From JAIBJN01 sp963748205 (lineage in GTDB: Bacteria > Actinomycetota > Thermoleophilia > Gaiellales > Gaiellaceae), in NCBI GenBank assembly GCA_963748205.1, contig CAVVIB010000011.1, positions 62,001 through 126,000 on the forward strand: a stretch of 64,000 bases of DNA, in the 5' to 3' direction. Of the stretch, positions 27,481 to 35,961 are shown piece after piece. How positions within the stretch are numbered: position 1 is the stretch's first letter; every line of letters starts with the position of its first letter. Position numbers and translations under genes: made by a program. The notes under the pieces were generated by a model. The model saw nothing but the letters and a program-made list of their open reading frames with translations, was not told where the DNA came from and did not search any database.

Positions 27481-28338
27481 TTGGCGGGCGTTCTTCTCGC
27501 GTGCGTCGCCGGGCTGTTCCTGGGGGCGCTCAACATCACCACGCGGCGCGGCCTCGCGCGCTCGCAGGACATCGAGGCCGGCTCGGCGATCATCACGCTC
27601 GTCGCATTCGTCGTCGTGGCGCCGTTCGCGCTCGGCTCGGGCGACGCCTTCGACGCCGGCGAGCTCTGGCCGTTCCTGCTCCTCGGCGCGTTCGTACCGG
27701 GCCTCTCGCTGCTCATGGTCGTCCACGCGGTGCAGGCGGCCGGCGCATCGCGCGCCGGGATCCTCTTCGGCATGGCGCCGCTCTTCTCGGCGCTCTTCGC
27801 GGTCATCGCTTTCGGGGAGCCGTTCCAGCTGGCGCTCGCCATCGGCACGCTGCTCGTCGTCGCGGGCGGCGTCGTGCTCGCGTTGGAGGGCGAGCGGCCC
27901 GCCGACTACCGCGCGTATGGCGCCGTGCTCGCCGTCACCGTCGCCGCGGGGTTCGGCCTGCGCGACAACATCGCCCGCGCGGTCGGCGAGGACATCACGG
28001 CCGACCCGCTCGCGCAGTCGACGGTCGTCATGCTCGGCGGCTCGCTCCTCCTCGTGGCCAACCTCCTGCGGCGACCCGCGCCCTTCCAGCGCCTTCGGGA
28101 CGCCTTCCTCCCGTACGCGTCGTCGGGCGTCGTGCTGGCGATCGGCCAGGGAGCGCTCTTCGAGGCGCTCGACCGGGCGCGGGTCACCGTCGTGGCGCCG
28201 CTCGCGGGCACGGGCGTGCTCTGGACGGTCGTCCTCGCGGCCATCTTCATCGGGCGCAGCGAGCTGATCGGCAGGCGCCTGATCGTCGTGGCCCTGCTCG
28301 TGGTCGCGGGCGGGACGCTCGTCGGCGTGACGCGCTAG
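27481..28338 (+). CDS. EamA/DMT-superfamily transporter
   Basis: 285 residues with ten hydrophobic helices in two EamA repeats: LLACVAGLFLGALNITTRRG begins the first and YGAVLAVTVAAGFGLRDNIA the second. Each ends with the typical drug/metabolite motif (FGMAPLFSALFAVIAFGEPF and VVAPLAGTGVLWTVVLAAIF). The TTG start at 27481 is the first in-frame start. It is an inner-membrane exporter or permease of unknown small metabolites, divergent from the GH3 gene with a 110-bp intergenic region. Confidence 0.85.
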   Translation: MAGVLLACVAGLFLGALNITTRRGLARSQDIEAGSAIITLVAFVVVAPFALGSGDAFDAGELWPFLLLGAFVPGLSLLMVVHAVQAAGASRAGILFGMAPLFSALFAVIAFGEPFQLALAIGTLLVVAGGVVLALEGERPADYRAYGAVLAVTVAAGFGLRDNIARAVGEDITADPLAQSTVVMLGGSLLLVANLLRRPAPFQRLRDAFLPYASSGVVLAIGQGALFEALDRARVTVVAPLAGTGVLWTVVLAAIFIGRSELIGRRLIVVALLVVAGGTLVGVTR

Positions 28339-28342
28339 GTCG

Positions 28343-28816
28343 TTACGCCGCCGCCGCGGCCTGCTCGAGCTCCTCGATGACGATCTTCTTCATCCCGAGC
28401 ATCGCCTCCATCGCGCGCTGGGACTTCTCGCGGTCCGGATCCTTGAGGAGCTCGTAGAGCCGCTCCGGCACGATCTGCCACGACAGACCGAACCTGTCCT
28501 TGAGCCAGCCGCAGGGGCCCTCTTCCCCGCCCTCGGTGAGCGTCTCCCAGTAGTGGTCGACCTCATCCTGGTCCTCGCAGAGCACCTCGAAGGAGACGGC
28601 CTCGTTGAACGTGAAGTCGGGGCCGCCGTTGAGGGCGATGAACGGCTTCCCGTTCAGCTCGAAGCTCACCGTCATGACCGAGCCCTCGGGGCGCGGTCCG
28701 GCCGAGCCGTAGCGCGAGATGTCGACGATCTTCGAGTTCGGGAAGACGGACGTGTAGAACTCCGCCGCCTCCTCGCCCTCGGTGTCGAACCACAGGCATG
28801 GAGTGATGGTCTTCAA
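28343..28816 (-). CDS. PhnB-like VOC protein (3-demethylubiquinone methyltransferase-type fold)
   Basis: 157 residues beginning MKTITPCLWFDTEGEEAAEF, with YTSVFPNSKIVDISRYGSAG, FIALNGGPDFTFNEAVSFEV and CGWLKDRFGLSWQIVPERLY. This is the well-defined PhnB/YjdN VOC subgroup annotated 3-demethylubiquinone-9 3-methyltransferase, although it lacks a SAM site and the true activity is unknown. A GGAGCC ribosome-binding region precedes the ATG. It is convergent with the EamA gene, five bases apart. Confidence 0.88.
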   Translation of the reverse strand: MKTITPCLWFDTEGEEAAEFYTSVFPNSKIVDISRYGSAGPRPEGSVMTVSFELNGKPFIALNGGPDFTFNEAVSFEVLCEDQDEVDHYWETLTEGGEEGPCGWLKDRFGLSWQIVPERLYELLKDPDREKSQRAMEAMLGMKKIVIEELEQAAAAA

Positions 28817-28897
28817 TTCGGGCTCCTTTTTTCGGGTCTCCTATCTCGTTGAGACCCTAGCCACGGCGAAAATTCATCGTGACTCTCGCCCCGACGG

Positions 28898-29581
28898 CTA
28901 CGTCTTCACACTGGCCACGTAGCCGCGCACGTCGGCGGCCGGCTCCGTGTAGGCCTCGCCGAGGGCGTCCTCCATGTTCCCGATGTAGTCCTCGGCCCAC
29001 GACGGGAGGTCGTAGTCGATGGCGCGGAGGAACTCGAGCGTCGCCGCGAAGCGCATGTCCGCGATCGACGGGTTGTCGCCGCCGATGAACTTCCGGCCGG
29101 CGAGGAAGAAGGTGTTGTAGACGTCGAGCGGGCCCTCGAGCGCCGCCTCGGCGTCCTTTGCTGCCTTCGCCTTGACGGCGTCGTCGGCGTCGGAGGTCGC
29201 CGCCTCGCCGGCGTACTGCGGGAAGCCGAGGGTCGGATAGGTCGCCCGCGCGAGCAGCGGATAGACCGTTCCGATCAGGTAGAACATCGCGCTGTCGACC
29301 ATCGCCCGCTCGCCCGGATCACGCGGGTAGAACTGGTCGAGGCCGTGCTTGTTGCAGAGGTACTGCATGATCGCGCAGCTCTCCCAGAGCGCGCCCCTGG
29401 GCAGGCCTTCCTCCTCGAGCAGCGGCGTCAGGTCGGCGGGGTCCTTGGAGAGGAACTCGGGGGTGCCCTTCTTGCCCCACATGTCCTGCTCCTCGAACTC
29501 CAGCCCCGCCGCCCGGACGAAGATCCGGACGGTCAGGTTGTTGACGCTCGGCCTCAGGATGCTCAGCGTGTTCGCAGGCAT
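28898..29581 (-). CDS. Glutathione S-transferase family protein
   Basis: 227 residues. The thioredoxin-like N-terminal domain has SILRPSVNNLTVRIFVRAAG, DPADLTPLLEEEGLPRGALW and ESCAIMQYLCNKHG (the Glu-Ser glutathione gamma-Glu site). The all-helical C-terminal domain contains FIGGDNPSIADMRFAATLEF, with the conserved N-capping Ser-Ile-Ala-Asp. Actinobacteria usually use mycothiol, so the thiol cofactor is uncertain. It lies just downstream of the MetE-like/CoA-ligase operon on the same strand, separated by about 15 bases from the VOC stop, and may belong to that pathway. Confidence 0.88.
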   Translation of the reverse strand: MPANTLSILRPSVNNLTVRIFVRAAGLEFEEQDMWGKKGTPEFLSKDPADLTPLLEEEGLPRGALWESCAIMQYLCNKHGLDQFYPRDPGERAMVDSAMFYLIGTVYPLLARATYPTLGFPQYAGEAATSDADDAVKAKAAKDAEAALEGPLDVYNTFFLAGRKFIGGDNPSIADMRFAATLEFLRAIDYDLPSWAEDYIGNMEDALGEAYTEPAADVRGYVASVKT

Positions 29582-29596
29582 GGCTCCTCCTCGTCT

Positions 29597-30182
29597 CTAC
29601 GTGTACGGGTGCTTGGCGGATCGGTCGTCGGACAGTGACTCTGCGGGAGCGAGTTGTAAGCGCCTCGATGGCGTCGGCCAGGTGCTCCTGGTCGATGTTG
29701 TAGTCACCGCGCTCCACTCGCAGCTTGTGCGACTCGAGCAGCACCTCCGCATGGGTGAAGCCGACGGGCGGCTCGAAGCGATAGGAGGCGAGCTCGACCA
29801 GGAGGCCGAGCGGGTCCTCGAAGTAGATCGAGTCCATGAACCCGCGGTCCTTGGGCCCGCTGTGGCGGATGCCGCGCTCGTCGAGCCGCTCGACCACCTG
29901 CTTGAAGGTCGCCTGCGAGACCGCGAAGGCGACGTGGTGCACGCAGCCGATGTCGGTGGAGGTGCGCGTCGGGTCGGGCTCGCGCTCCTCGTTCGTGAAG
30001 ATCGTGATCAGCCGGCCGTCGCCCGGGTCGAAGTAGAGGTGGCTCTCCGACTCGTTGTCGAGGTTCGGCTGCTCGAAGACGAACGGCATGCCGAGCACGC
30101 CCTCCCAGAAGTCGATCGACGTCTGCCGGTTGGCCCCGACGATCGTGATGTGGTGGACGCCCTGGCTCTGCAGCTTCCGCAT
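29597..30182 (-). CDS. VOC-family extradiol dioxygenase-like protein, probable frameshift at the C-terminus
   Basis: About 194 residues. QGVHHITIVGANRQTSIDFW supplies the first metal His, IGCVHHVAFAVSQATFKQVV the second and YFEDPLGLLVELASYRFEPP the Glu: the 2-His-1-Glu triad of extradiol ring-cleaving dioxygenases and glyoxalases. Without correction the frame runs on into the GST gene; a one-base shift near 29661 gives a natural end at 29597. ATG 30182 overlaps the MetE-like stop as TGATG, so it is translationally coupled to that operon. The likely role is opening or rearranging a product of the same pathway. Confidence 0.75.
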
Positions 30183-31207
30183 CAGAGCTCGCTCCTGACG
30201 AGCTGCGCGCCGGCGACCATCGCCTCGAGCTTCTCGTAGGCCAGGCGGCGCGGCAGGTACTTCATCCCGCAGTCGGGCGCGACCGAGAGCCGCTCGGGCG
30301 GGACGACCTCCAGCGCGCGGCGGATGCGAGTCGCCACGACCTCCGGCGTCTCCGCCTGCTCCGAGCCGAGGTCGAGGACGCCCAGGATGATGCTCTTGCC
30401 CTCCACGCCGGCCAGGACCTCGGGGTCAAGGTCGGGCTGGGCGGCCTCCAGGCAGAGGTGCGTCGCCGCGCAGTCGTTCAGCTCGGCCAGGAACGGGTAG
30501 CCGGAGAGCCTGTCCTTGACGATGTGCGCGTAGCCGAAGCACGTGTGCAGCACCGTGTCGCCCTCGATGCCCTCGAGCGCGCGGTTGATCGCCTCGAGCG
30601 CGTACTCGCGCGCCGGGTCGGGCCGCGCCTGGAGGTAGGGCTCGTCGATCTGGACGACGTCGGCGCCCGCCGCCTTCAGGTCGCGGAGCTCCTCGTTCAC
30701 GGCCCCCGCGTAGGCGAGCGCGAGCTCCCGCTCGTCGCCGTAGTGGTCGTCCTGCGCCTGCTGGGTCATCGTGAACGGGCCGGGAACCGTGATCTTGATC
30801 CGGCGGTCGGTGATGCTCCGCAGGAACTCGACGTCCCTCACCTCGACCGGCCTCGTTCGGCGGATCGGCCCGACGACGCGCGGGACTGGGTTCTCGTGGC
30901 CCGTGCGGTCGATGGCGACGCCGGGGTTGTCGAGGTCGACGCCGTCGAGGGCCGTGGCGAAGCGGTTCGAGTAGCTCTCGCGCCGCATCTCGCCGTCGGT
31001 GACGGTCTCGACGCCCGCCCGCACCATGTCCTCGACCGCGAGGCGGGTCGCGTCGTCCTGGGCCTCCTCGAGGTGCTCCTCGGGGACGAGCCAGAGCTCG
31101 CGCGCGCGGACGCGGGGCGGTAGGCGGTCGCCGAGCCGCTCCCTGTCGATCAACCAGCTCGGCTGCGGGTAGCTGCCGACGACGGTGGTCGCGAGCTTGG
31201 CCGCCAC
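30182..31207 (-). CDS. B12-independent methionine synthase (MetE C-terminal)-like protein
   Basis: 341 residues, the size of a single URO-D/CIMS-like barrel rather than of full MetE (about 750). It starts KLATTVVGSYPQPSWLIDRE and keeps the zinc ligands: His and Cys in LHTCFGYAHIVKD, and Cys in LSVAPDCGMKYLPRRLA; GADVVQIDEPYLQ matches the folate/substrate region. Zinc-thiolate methyl or alkyl transfer is the expected chemistry, but the lack of the N-terminal half argues against ordinary methionine synthesis. It is third in an operon after a citryl-CoA-lyase-like gene and a CoA ligase. A paralogue lies at 49366-50469. Confidence 0.85.
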   Translation of the reverse strand: MAAKLATTVVGSYPQPSWLIDRERLGDRLPPRVRARELWLVPEEHLEEAQDDATRLAVEDMVRAGVETVTDGEMRRESYSNRFATALDGVDLDNPGVAIDRTGHENPVPRVVGPIRRTRPVEVRDVEFLRSITDRRIKITVPGPFTMTQQAQDDHYGDERELALAYAGAVNEELRDLKAAGADVVQIDEPYLQARPDPAREYALEAINRALEGIEGDTVLHTCFGYAHIVKDRLSGYPFLAELNDCAATHLCLEAAQPDLDPEVLAGVEGKSIILGVLDLGSEQAETPEVVATRIRRALEVVPPERLSVAPDCGMKYLPRRLAYEKLEAMVAGAQLVRSEL

Positions 31208-31210
31208 GCC

Positions 31211-32512
31211 CTAGCGCTCGACGAGCTTCGACTTGTACTCGCTCCGCTGGAGGCTGCCCCACGGCACGAGCTCGACCTGCGTCTGGACGACGAGCACGGC
31301 GCGGATCCTTTCACGGATTGCTTGCGCGAGCAAAGGATCGTCGCTCGCGTCGCGGGCGAGCTCGACGGAGACGGGAAGCGGTGGCTCCTGCTTCACGCCG
31401 GGTGACTGCGGCCGCACGAGGACGTGCCCGCTCACGTCGGGCGCGAACCCGCTCACGACCTCCCGGACCGCCGACGGGAAGACGTTGACGCCGCGCACGA
31501 TCAGCATGTCGTCGGTGCGCCCGACGCACCGGACGCGCGGGCCGGTGCGGCCGCAGGCGCACGGGCTGATCCGCACCTCGACGTGGTCGCGCGTGCGGAA
31601 GCGCAAGAGCGGCGCGGCCCGGTGGCGGAGGTGCGTCAGGACGAGCTCGCCGGCAACGCCGTCCTCGAGCTCGAGGGCCTCCCCGCTCCCTGGGTCGATC
31701 AGCTCGGGATGGACGAAGCCGCGCGCACCCAGGTGCATGCCGTCCTGCTCCTCGCACTCGCCCCAGAGCGACGGGCCGATGTCGCCGATGCCCATCGCCT
31801 CGGTCACCCCGGCGCCCCAGGCCTCCTCGAGCTTCGCGCGGAAGGCCGGCTCGCCACCGCCCGGCTCGCCCGCGACGAGGACACGCTCGACGCTCGATTC
31901 GCGGAGGTCCATCCCCCGCTCCAGCGCGGACTCGACCAGGTAGGCGGCGTAGGACGGCGTCAGCACGGCGGCCTCGGGGCGGAGCAGCTCGATCGCGAGC
32001 AGCAGGCGCTCGGTGTTGCCCGTGCCCACCGGAATGTGGCAGAGGCCGATGCGCTCGAAGGCCGTCAGCGCCACGCCGGCGACGAACGGGCCCGCGTTGT
32101 AGGTGGAGACGATCCGCTGGCCGGCGGTGACGCCCGACGCGGCGTAGCTCCTCGCCGAGCCCGTGACCCAGCTCTCCAGGTCGCTCGCCGTGAGCGGTAG
32201 GTAGCTCGGCGTCCCGGTCGTGCCGCTCGTGGAGTAGATGCGGACGATCTCGGAGGGGTCGGCGGCCAGATGGGCGCCGAACGGGTTCTCCGCCGTCGCG
32301 GTGGCCTTGAGCTCGCTCTTCTCGGTGAGCGGCAGGCCCGCGATGTCGGCGAGGCCGCCTGCGTCGTCGGCCGAGGCCACCCCGGCCGCGGTCAGCTTCT
32401 CCCGGTAGAAGGCGGAGCGCTCGAAGAGGTAGGCGAGCTGCGCGCGGTAGCTCTCGTCGTCGAGGGCGACCTGCTCGGCCCACGGGCGCGCCTCGACCTC
32501 AGGCGCGAGCAT
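31211..32512 (-). CDS. Phenylacetate-CoA ligase (PaaK)-like AMP-forming CoA ligase
   Basis: 433 residues, typical of PaaK-size adenylate-forming enzymes. The N-terminal part has YLFERSAFYREKLTAAGV, the AMP/phosphate loop is RIYSTSGTTGTPSYLPLT, TEAMGIGDIGPSLWGECEEQ follows, and the hinge is VGRTDDMLIVRGVNVFPSAV; the C-terminal Lys region is SLQRSEYKSKLVER. It activates a carboxylic acid, probably aryl or small alkyl, as a CoA thioester. It overlaps the upstream citryl-CoA-lyase-like gene by 14 bases and is followed three bases later by the MetE-like gene. Confidence 0.87.
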   Translation of the reverse strand: MLAPEVEARPWAEQVALDDESYRAQLAYLFERSAFYREKLTAAGVASADDAGGLADIAGLPLTEKSELKATATAENPFGAHLAADPSEIVRIYSTSGTTGTPSYLPLTASDLESWVTGSARSYAASGVTAGQRIVSTYNAGPFVAGVALTAFERIGLCHIPVGTGNTERLLLAIELLRPEAAVLTPSYAAYLVESALERGMDLRESSVERVLVAGEPGGGEPAFRAKLEEAWGAGVTEAMGIGDIGPSLWGECEEQDGMHLGARGFVHPELIDPGSGEALELEDGVAGELVLTHLRHRAAPLLRFRTRDHVEVRISPCACGRTGPRVRCVGRTDDMLIVRGVNVFPSAVREVVSGFAPDVSGHVLVRPQSPGVKQEPPLPVSVELARDASDDPLLAQAIRERIRAVLVVQTQVELVPWGSLQRSEYKSKLVER

Positions 32513-33281
32513 CGGGCGGCTCGTACTCGACGGCCTCCTCGGCCTTCCCGGCCAGGTAGAAGCCGAGCGGGTTCTCCTGCTCCTCCGCGAGGTGGGCCAG
32601 GAGGCCGGCCGTGCGGGCCAGGATCGGCACGGCCTTCACGACGTCGGGCGAGAACCCGAGGTCGAGCATGACTGCGGCGATCGGCATCGCGACGTTCATT
32701 GTCAGAGGCTTGCCTCGCTCTTCGGCGACGGCTTCGGCGAAGGCTCGCGCAAGCGCGACGTGCGGACCGCTGACGCCGCGGGCGTCGGCGAGCTCGAGGA
32801 TCCGCTCGGCGCGCGGGTCGACCGGGCGGTGCACTGGGTGCCCGAAGCCCGGAACCTTGCCGCCGGCGTCGGAGATCTCACGAACCGTGTCACCGGCCAC
32901 GGCCTTCGGCTCCGCTCCTCTCTCCCGCGCCGCGGCGAGCAAGCGCGCGCACTCCTGTGAGGTGCCGAGAACGACCGGGCCCGCCCCGAGGATCCCGGCA
33001 GCGACCGCGCCCTGGAGCGACTCCGGGTCGGCAGCCAGGGTCATCCGGGCGGCGACGTTGGTGGGCATCATCCCGTGCTCGGCGATGGCCACGAGGAGCA
33101 CGTCGAGGAAGTACCGCTGCTCCTCGGTCGCGTCGTTGCCGGTCAACAGGAGGTGGAAGTACTCCGTGAAGGTGACCTCGCCCATGAGCTCGTTGGCGAG
33201 GTCGCGCCCGCGCACCTCCACGCGGTCGGGATAGGCCTGGCTGATGCGGCTGACGGGGTCGCCGGGCTTGCCGATCTGCAT
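32499..33281 (-). CDS. Citryl-CoA lyase / citrate-synthase-fold protein
   Basis: 260 residues from ATG 33281, clearly shorter than citrate synthase (about 380-430). It covers the small-domain-containing core: ISQAYPDRVEVRGRDLANEL, GEVTFTEYFHLLLTGNDATE, GAGPVVLGTSQECARLLAAA and GKVPGFGHPVHRPVDPRAER, the latter with the conserved His of the citrate synthase active site. Proteins of this size are named citryl-CoA lyase; they may cleave or form a 3-hydroxyacyl-CoA such as citryl- or citramalyl-CoA. First gene of the operon with the CoA ligase, MetE-like and VOC genes. Confidence 0.82.
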   Translation of the reverse strand: MQIGKPGDPVSRISQAYPDRVEVRGRDLANELMGEVTFTEYFHLLLTGNDATEEQRYFLDVLLVAIAEHGMMPTNVAARMTLAADPESLQGAVAAGILGAGPVVLGTSQECARLLAAARERGAEPKAVAGDTVREISDAGGKVPGFGHPVHRPVDPRAERILELADARGVSGPHVALARAFAEAVAEERGKPLTMNVAMPIAAVMLDLGFSPDVVKAVPILARTAGLLAHLAEEQENPLGFYLAGKAEEAVEYEPPDARA

Positions 33282-33300
33282 CCCCGGCAGTCTCACATGT

Positions 33301-33876
33301 CTACGCGGGAACGCGGTAGCGCAGGTGCGTCGCCAGCGGCGTGTCGACGACCTCGACGAGCTCGAGCTGGGCCTGCTCACCTTCCTCGAACAAGGGCGTG
33401 CCGCCGCCGAGGAGCACCGGGACGAGGTTGATGCTGATCACGTCGACGAGACCCGCGGCGAGGTACTGGCGGAACGTCAGGGCGCCTCCCCCCACGGCGA
33501 CAACCTTGTCCCCGGCCACAGCCTCGGCCTGCCGCAGCGCATCCTCGATACCGCTGCTGACGAACGTGTAGACACCGCCGTCCGGCACATCGTCCGGCGC
33601 CGAGTGCGTGATGACGAAGACCGGGAGGCGCAATTCCCCGGTCGGGCCGTCGGCGCCCCACCACGGGATGGAGAGGTCATACGTGCGCCGCCCGACGATG
33701 ATCGCGCCGGCTCCCTGCAACGCCGAGTCGAGCACCTCGCGGTTGCGCTCGTTGCCGTTGAAGACCCACTCGTGCAACACCTCACCGCCCCTGCCCAGCC
33801 CCTGCTCCGGCGTGACGTCGGGCCCGTTGATGTAGCCGTCGAGGGACATGCTGATGTTGAAGCTCACCTTGCCCAT
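33301..33876 (-). CDS. Dihydrofolate reductase family protein
   Basis: 191 residues. VSFNISMSLDGYINGPDVTP, AGAIIVGRRTYDLSIPWWGA, KVVAVGGGALTFRQYLAAGL and INLVPVLLGGGTPLFEEGEQ are the standard blocks of the RibD C-terminal/YyaP family. An NADPH-dependent reductase of unknown substrate is expected. It ends 20 bases upstream of the citryl-CoA-lyase-like ATG on the same strand, so it could head that operon, though it may have its own promoter. Confidence 0.88.
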   Translation of the reverse strand: MGKVSFNISMSLDGYINGPDVTPEQGLGRGGEVLHEWVFNGNERNREVLDSALQGAGAIIVGRRTYDLSIPWWGADGPTGELRLPVFVITHSAPDDVPDGGVYTFVSSGIEDALRQAEAVAGDKVVAVGGGALTFRQYLAAGLVDVISINLVPVLLGGGTPLFEEGEQAQLELVEVVDTPLATHLRYRVPA

Positions 33877-33961
33877 CCGGTACCTCCTGTCGCTTGACCC
33901 TTGAGACCGCGCACGTGGCCGGAACTCATCGGCGCAGCCCTCTGCGAGACTCTCCCGCGCC

Positions 33962-34384
33962 GTGGAGCACGAGCACGATCAGACCAAGGGGCCCGGAACG
34001 ATGGGCCAGGTGCTCGTGTTCCTGTACGGGTTCTTCGCCATCGCCGCGGGGGCGCGCTCCCTCTACCAGCTCGCCACGCGGTTCGACGAGGCGCCCTTCG
34101 CCATCATCCTCTCCGTCACGGCGGCGGCAGTGTACGTCGTCGCGTTCACGCAGCTGCGCCGGCGCGACCCGCGGGCGTGGCGCATCGCCGTGGGCTGTGT
34201 CAGCTTCGAGCTCGCGGGCGTGCTGATCGTCGGGACGCTGAGCCTCGTGGAGCCCGACTGGTTCCCGCTCCCCACTGTGTGGTCGTACTTCGGGATCGGG
34301 TACGGCTTCTTGCCGCTTTTCCTCCCCGTCGTCGGGCTCGTGTGGCTTCTGCGGCCGACGACGCGGGCCGCGTACGCCGGCTAG
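33962..34384 (+). CDS. Four-helix integral membrane protein
   Basis: 140 residues from GTG 33962. Four hydrophobic helices: residues about 17-35 (VLVFLYGFFAIAAGARSLY), 46-63 (PFAIILSVTAAAVYVVAF), 74-93 (RIAVGCVSFELAGVLIVGTL) and 103-128. Short polar termini and a positive loop (QLRRRDPRAW) put the N-terminus on the cytoplasmic side by the positive-inside rule. I recognise no named family. It is convergent with the LLM gene, with four bases of overlap. Confidence 0.75.
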   Translation: MEHEHDQTKGPGTMGQVLVFLYGFFAIAAGARSLYQLATRFDEAPFAIILSVTAAAVYVVAFTQLRRRDPRAWRIAVGCVSFELAGVLIVGTLSLVEPDWFPLPTVWSYFGIGYGFLPLFLPVVGLVWLLRPTTRAAYAG

Positions 34385-35271
34385 TCCCGGAGTGCGGGAG
34401 CGACTTCCCGCGCGAAGCGCTCCAGCTGCTCCACCGGGCTCTCCGTCGGCCAGAAGACGAACGTGTCGAAGCCGAGGTCGGTTGCGAACCCGCTGAGCGT
34501 CTCGACCCAGTGCTCGGGCGGGCCCTCGATCAGCTCGCCGACCGGGCCGTCCACGATGCGCCCGTTGACGTTGAGGACCCGGCGGATCTCCGACGGGTCG
34601 CGCCCGGCGGCGGTGGCGGCCTCGTCGATGCGGCGCTGCATGTCGGGCACCAGGTCGGGCGTGGCCCACGAGAGGGACGGCACCCAGCCGTCTGCGAGCC
34701 GTCCGGTGAGGGCGAGCGCCTTCGGCTTCCCGACGCCCAGCCAGATTTCCATCTCGTGCACAGGCTGCGGGCCCGGGTGCAGGCCCTTCACGGTGTAGTG
34801 CTCGCCGGCGAACGAGATCGAGCGCTCGCCGCTCCAGAAGAGGCGGATGATCTCGATCGCCTCCTCGAGAGACTTCAGGGCCTCACCGCCGGAACGGACC
34901 GGCCCGCCCATCGCGCGGATCGGATCCCAGAACGCCCCAGCGCCGAGGCCGAGCTCGAAGCGCCCGCCCGAGAGCACGTCGAGCGACGCCGCCTGCTTGG
35001 CGATCATCGCCGGACCGCGGAGCGGCAGGTTGGCCACGTCCGGGAAGAAGCGCACGCGCTCGGTCCGGGCGAGTAGGTCGGCGATGAGCGCCCACGTTTC
35101 CAGGTAGCGCCACTGGTACGGGTGGTCCTGGATTCCGATCAGGTCGAGCCCGAGCTCGTCGGCGACCGCAGCCTGCTCGCGTGCCACGCCCAGGTCGTCG
35201 CTCGTCGGGATGACGAAGACGCCGAACTCGAGCGGGCGGCCGTAGCGGGAGACCACGACCGTAGCTTCCAT
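34381..35271 (-). CDS. LLM class F420-dependent oxidoreductase
   Basis: 296 residues from ATG 35271. EFGVFVIPTSDDLGVAREQA, LDLIGIQDHPYQWRYLETWA, RVRFFPDVANLPLRGPAMIA, LSGGRFELGLGAGAFWDPIR and LGVGKPKALALTGRLADGWV are LLM/MER-like TIM-barrel motifs. The DHPYQ motif is frequent in F420-dependent members. Divergent with a gene for an NADPH:F420 oxidoreductase-like protein across 60 bases, suggesting that F420 reduction and use are coupled here. Confidence 0.88.
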   Translation of the reverse strand: MEATVVVSRYGRPLEFGVFVIPTSDDLGVAREQAAVADELGLDLIGIQDHPYQWRYLETWALIADLLARTERVRFFPDVANLPLRGPAMIAKQAASLDVLSGGRFELGLGAGAFWDPIRAMGGPVRSGGEALKSLEEAIEIIRLFWSGERSISFAGEHYTVKGLHPGPQPVHEMEIWLGVGKPKALALTGRLADGWVPSLSWATPDLVPDMQRRIDEAATAAGRDPSEIRRVLNVNGRIVDGPVGELIEGPPEHWVETLSGFATDLGFDTFVFWPTESPVEQLERFAREVAPALRD

Positions 35272-35331
35272 GATTCGACCCGGTCGGGGCGGGGAACGCG
35301 AAAGGAAACCCTGGAGCGATGGAGGAAGAGC

Positions 35332-35961
35332 ATGAAGGTCACGATCGTCGGTGCAGGAAACATGGGACGCGGGATCGGCACGCGCGTCGTCGCCGGAGGC
35401 CACGAGGTCGAGATCGTCGATCGCGACCCGACGGAGGCGGGCGCCCTCGCAGCGGAGCTGGGCGGCTCGACGTCCGCAGTCGACCCCGGCGCGACGTTCA
35501 GCGGCGAGATCGTGGTCTTCGCCGTCTACTACCCGGGCATCAAGGACGCCGTCCAGCAGTACGCGGAGGAGATCGCCGGCAAGGTCGTGGTCGACATCAC
35601 GAACCCGGTCGACACGGACACCTGGGATCGCCTGGCGACGGTGCCCGGCAGCTCGTCAGCCGAAGAGGTGGCTGCGCTCGTGCCCGACAGCACCTCGGTG
35701 GTGAAGGCCTTCAACACGAACTTCTCCCCCACCCTCGTCGCGGGCGAGGTCGGCGGGCAGCCACTCGACGTCTTCATCGCCGGCGACGACGAGGCCGCCA
35801 AGCAGAAGGTCTCGCAGCTCGTGTCCGACGCAGGGCTACGGCCGCTCGACGTGGGGCCGCTCGCCCGCGCGCAGCAGCTCGAGCAGCTCGGCTTCCTTCA
35901 CATCTCCGTCCAGCAGCCGCTGGGCCTCGGCTTCGCGAGCGCGATCAAGCTGCTCTCGTAG
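35332..35961 (+). CDS. NADPH:F420 oxidoreductase-like (Fno/ProC-fold) protein
   Basis: 209 residues from ATG 35332, with GGAGG five to nine bases upstream. The N-terminal dinucleotide site is KVTIVGAGNMGRGIGTRVVA. FAVYYPGIKDAVQQYAEEIA, KVVVDITNPVDTDTWDRLAT and VVKAFNTNFSPTLVAGEVGG follow, as in F420-dependent NADP reductases and the related NAD-binding domain F420 family. It would move hydride between NADPH and F420. It is divergent from the F420-type LLM oxidoreductase, its likely functional partner. Metalloreductase (STEAP-like) members share the fold, so F420 use is inferred from context. Confidence 0.82.
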   Translation: MKVTIVGAGNMGRGIGTRVVAGGHEVEIVDRDPTEAGALAAELGGSTSAVDPGATFSGEIVVFAVYYPGIKDAVQQYAEEIAGKVVVDITNPVDTDTWDRLATVPGSSSAEEVAALVPDSTSVVKAFNTNFSPTLVAGEVGGQPLDVFIAGDDEAAKQKVSQLVSDAGLRPLDVGPLARAQQLEQLGFLHISVQQPLGLGFASAIKLLS

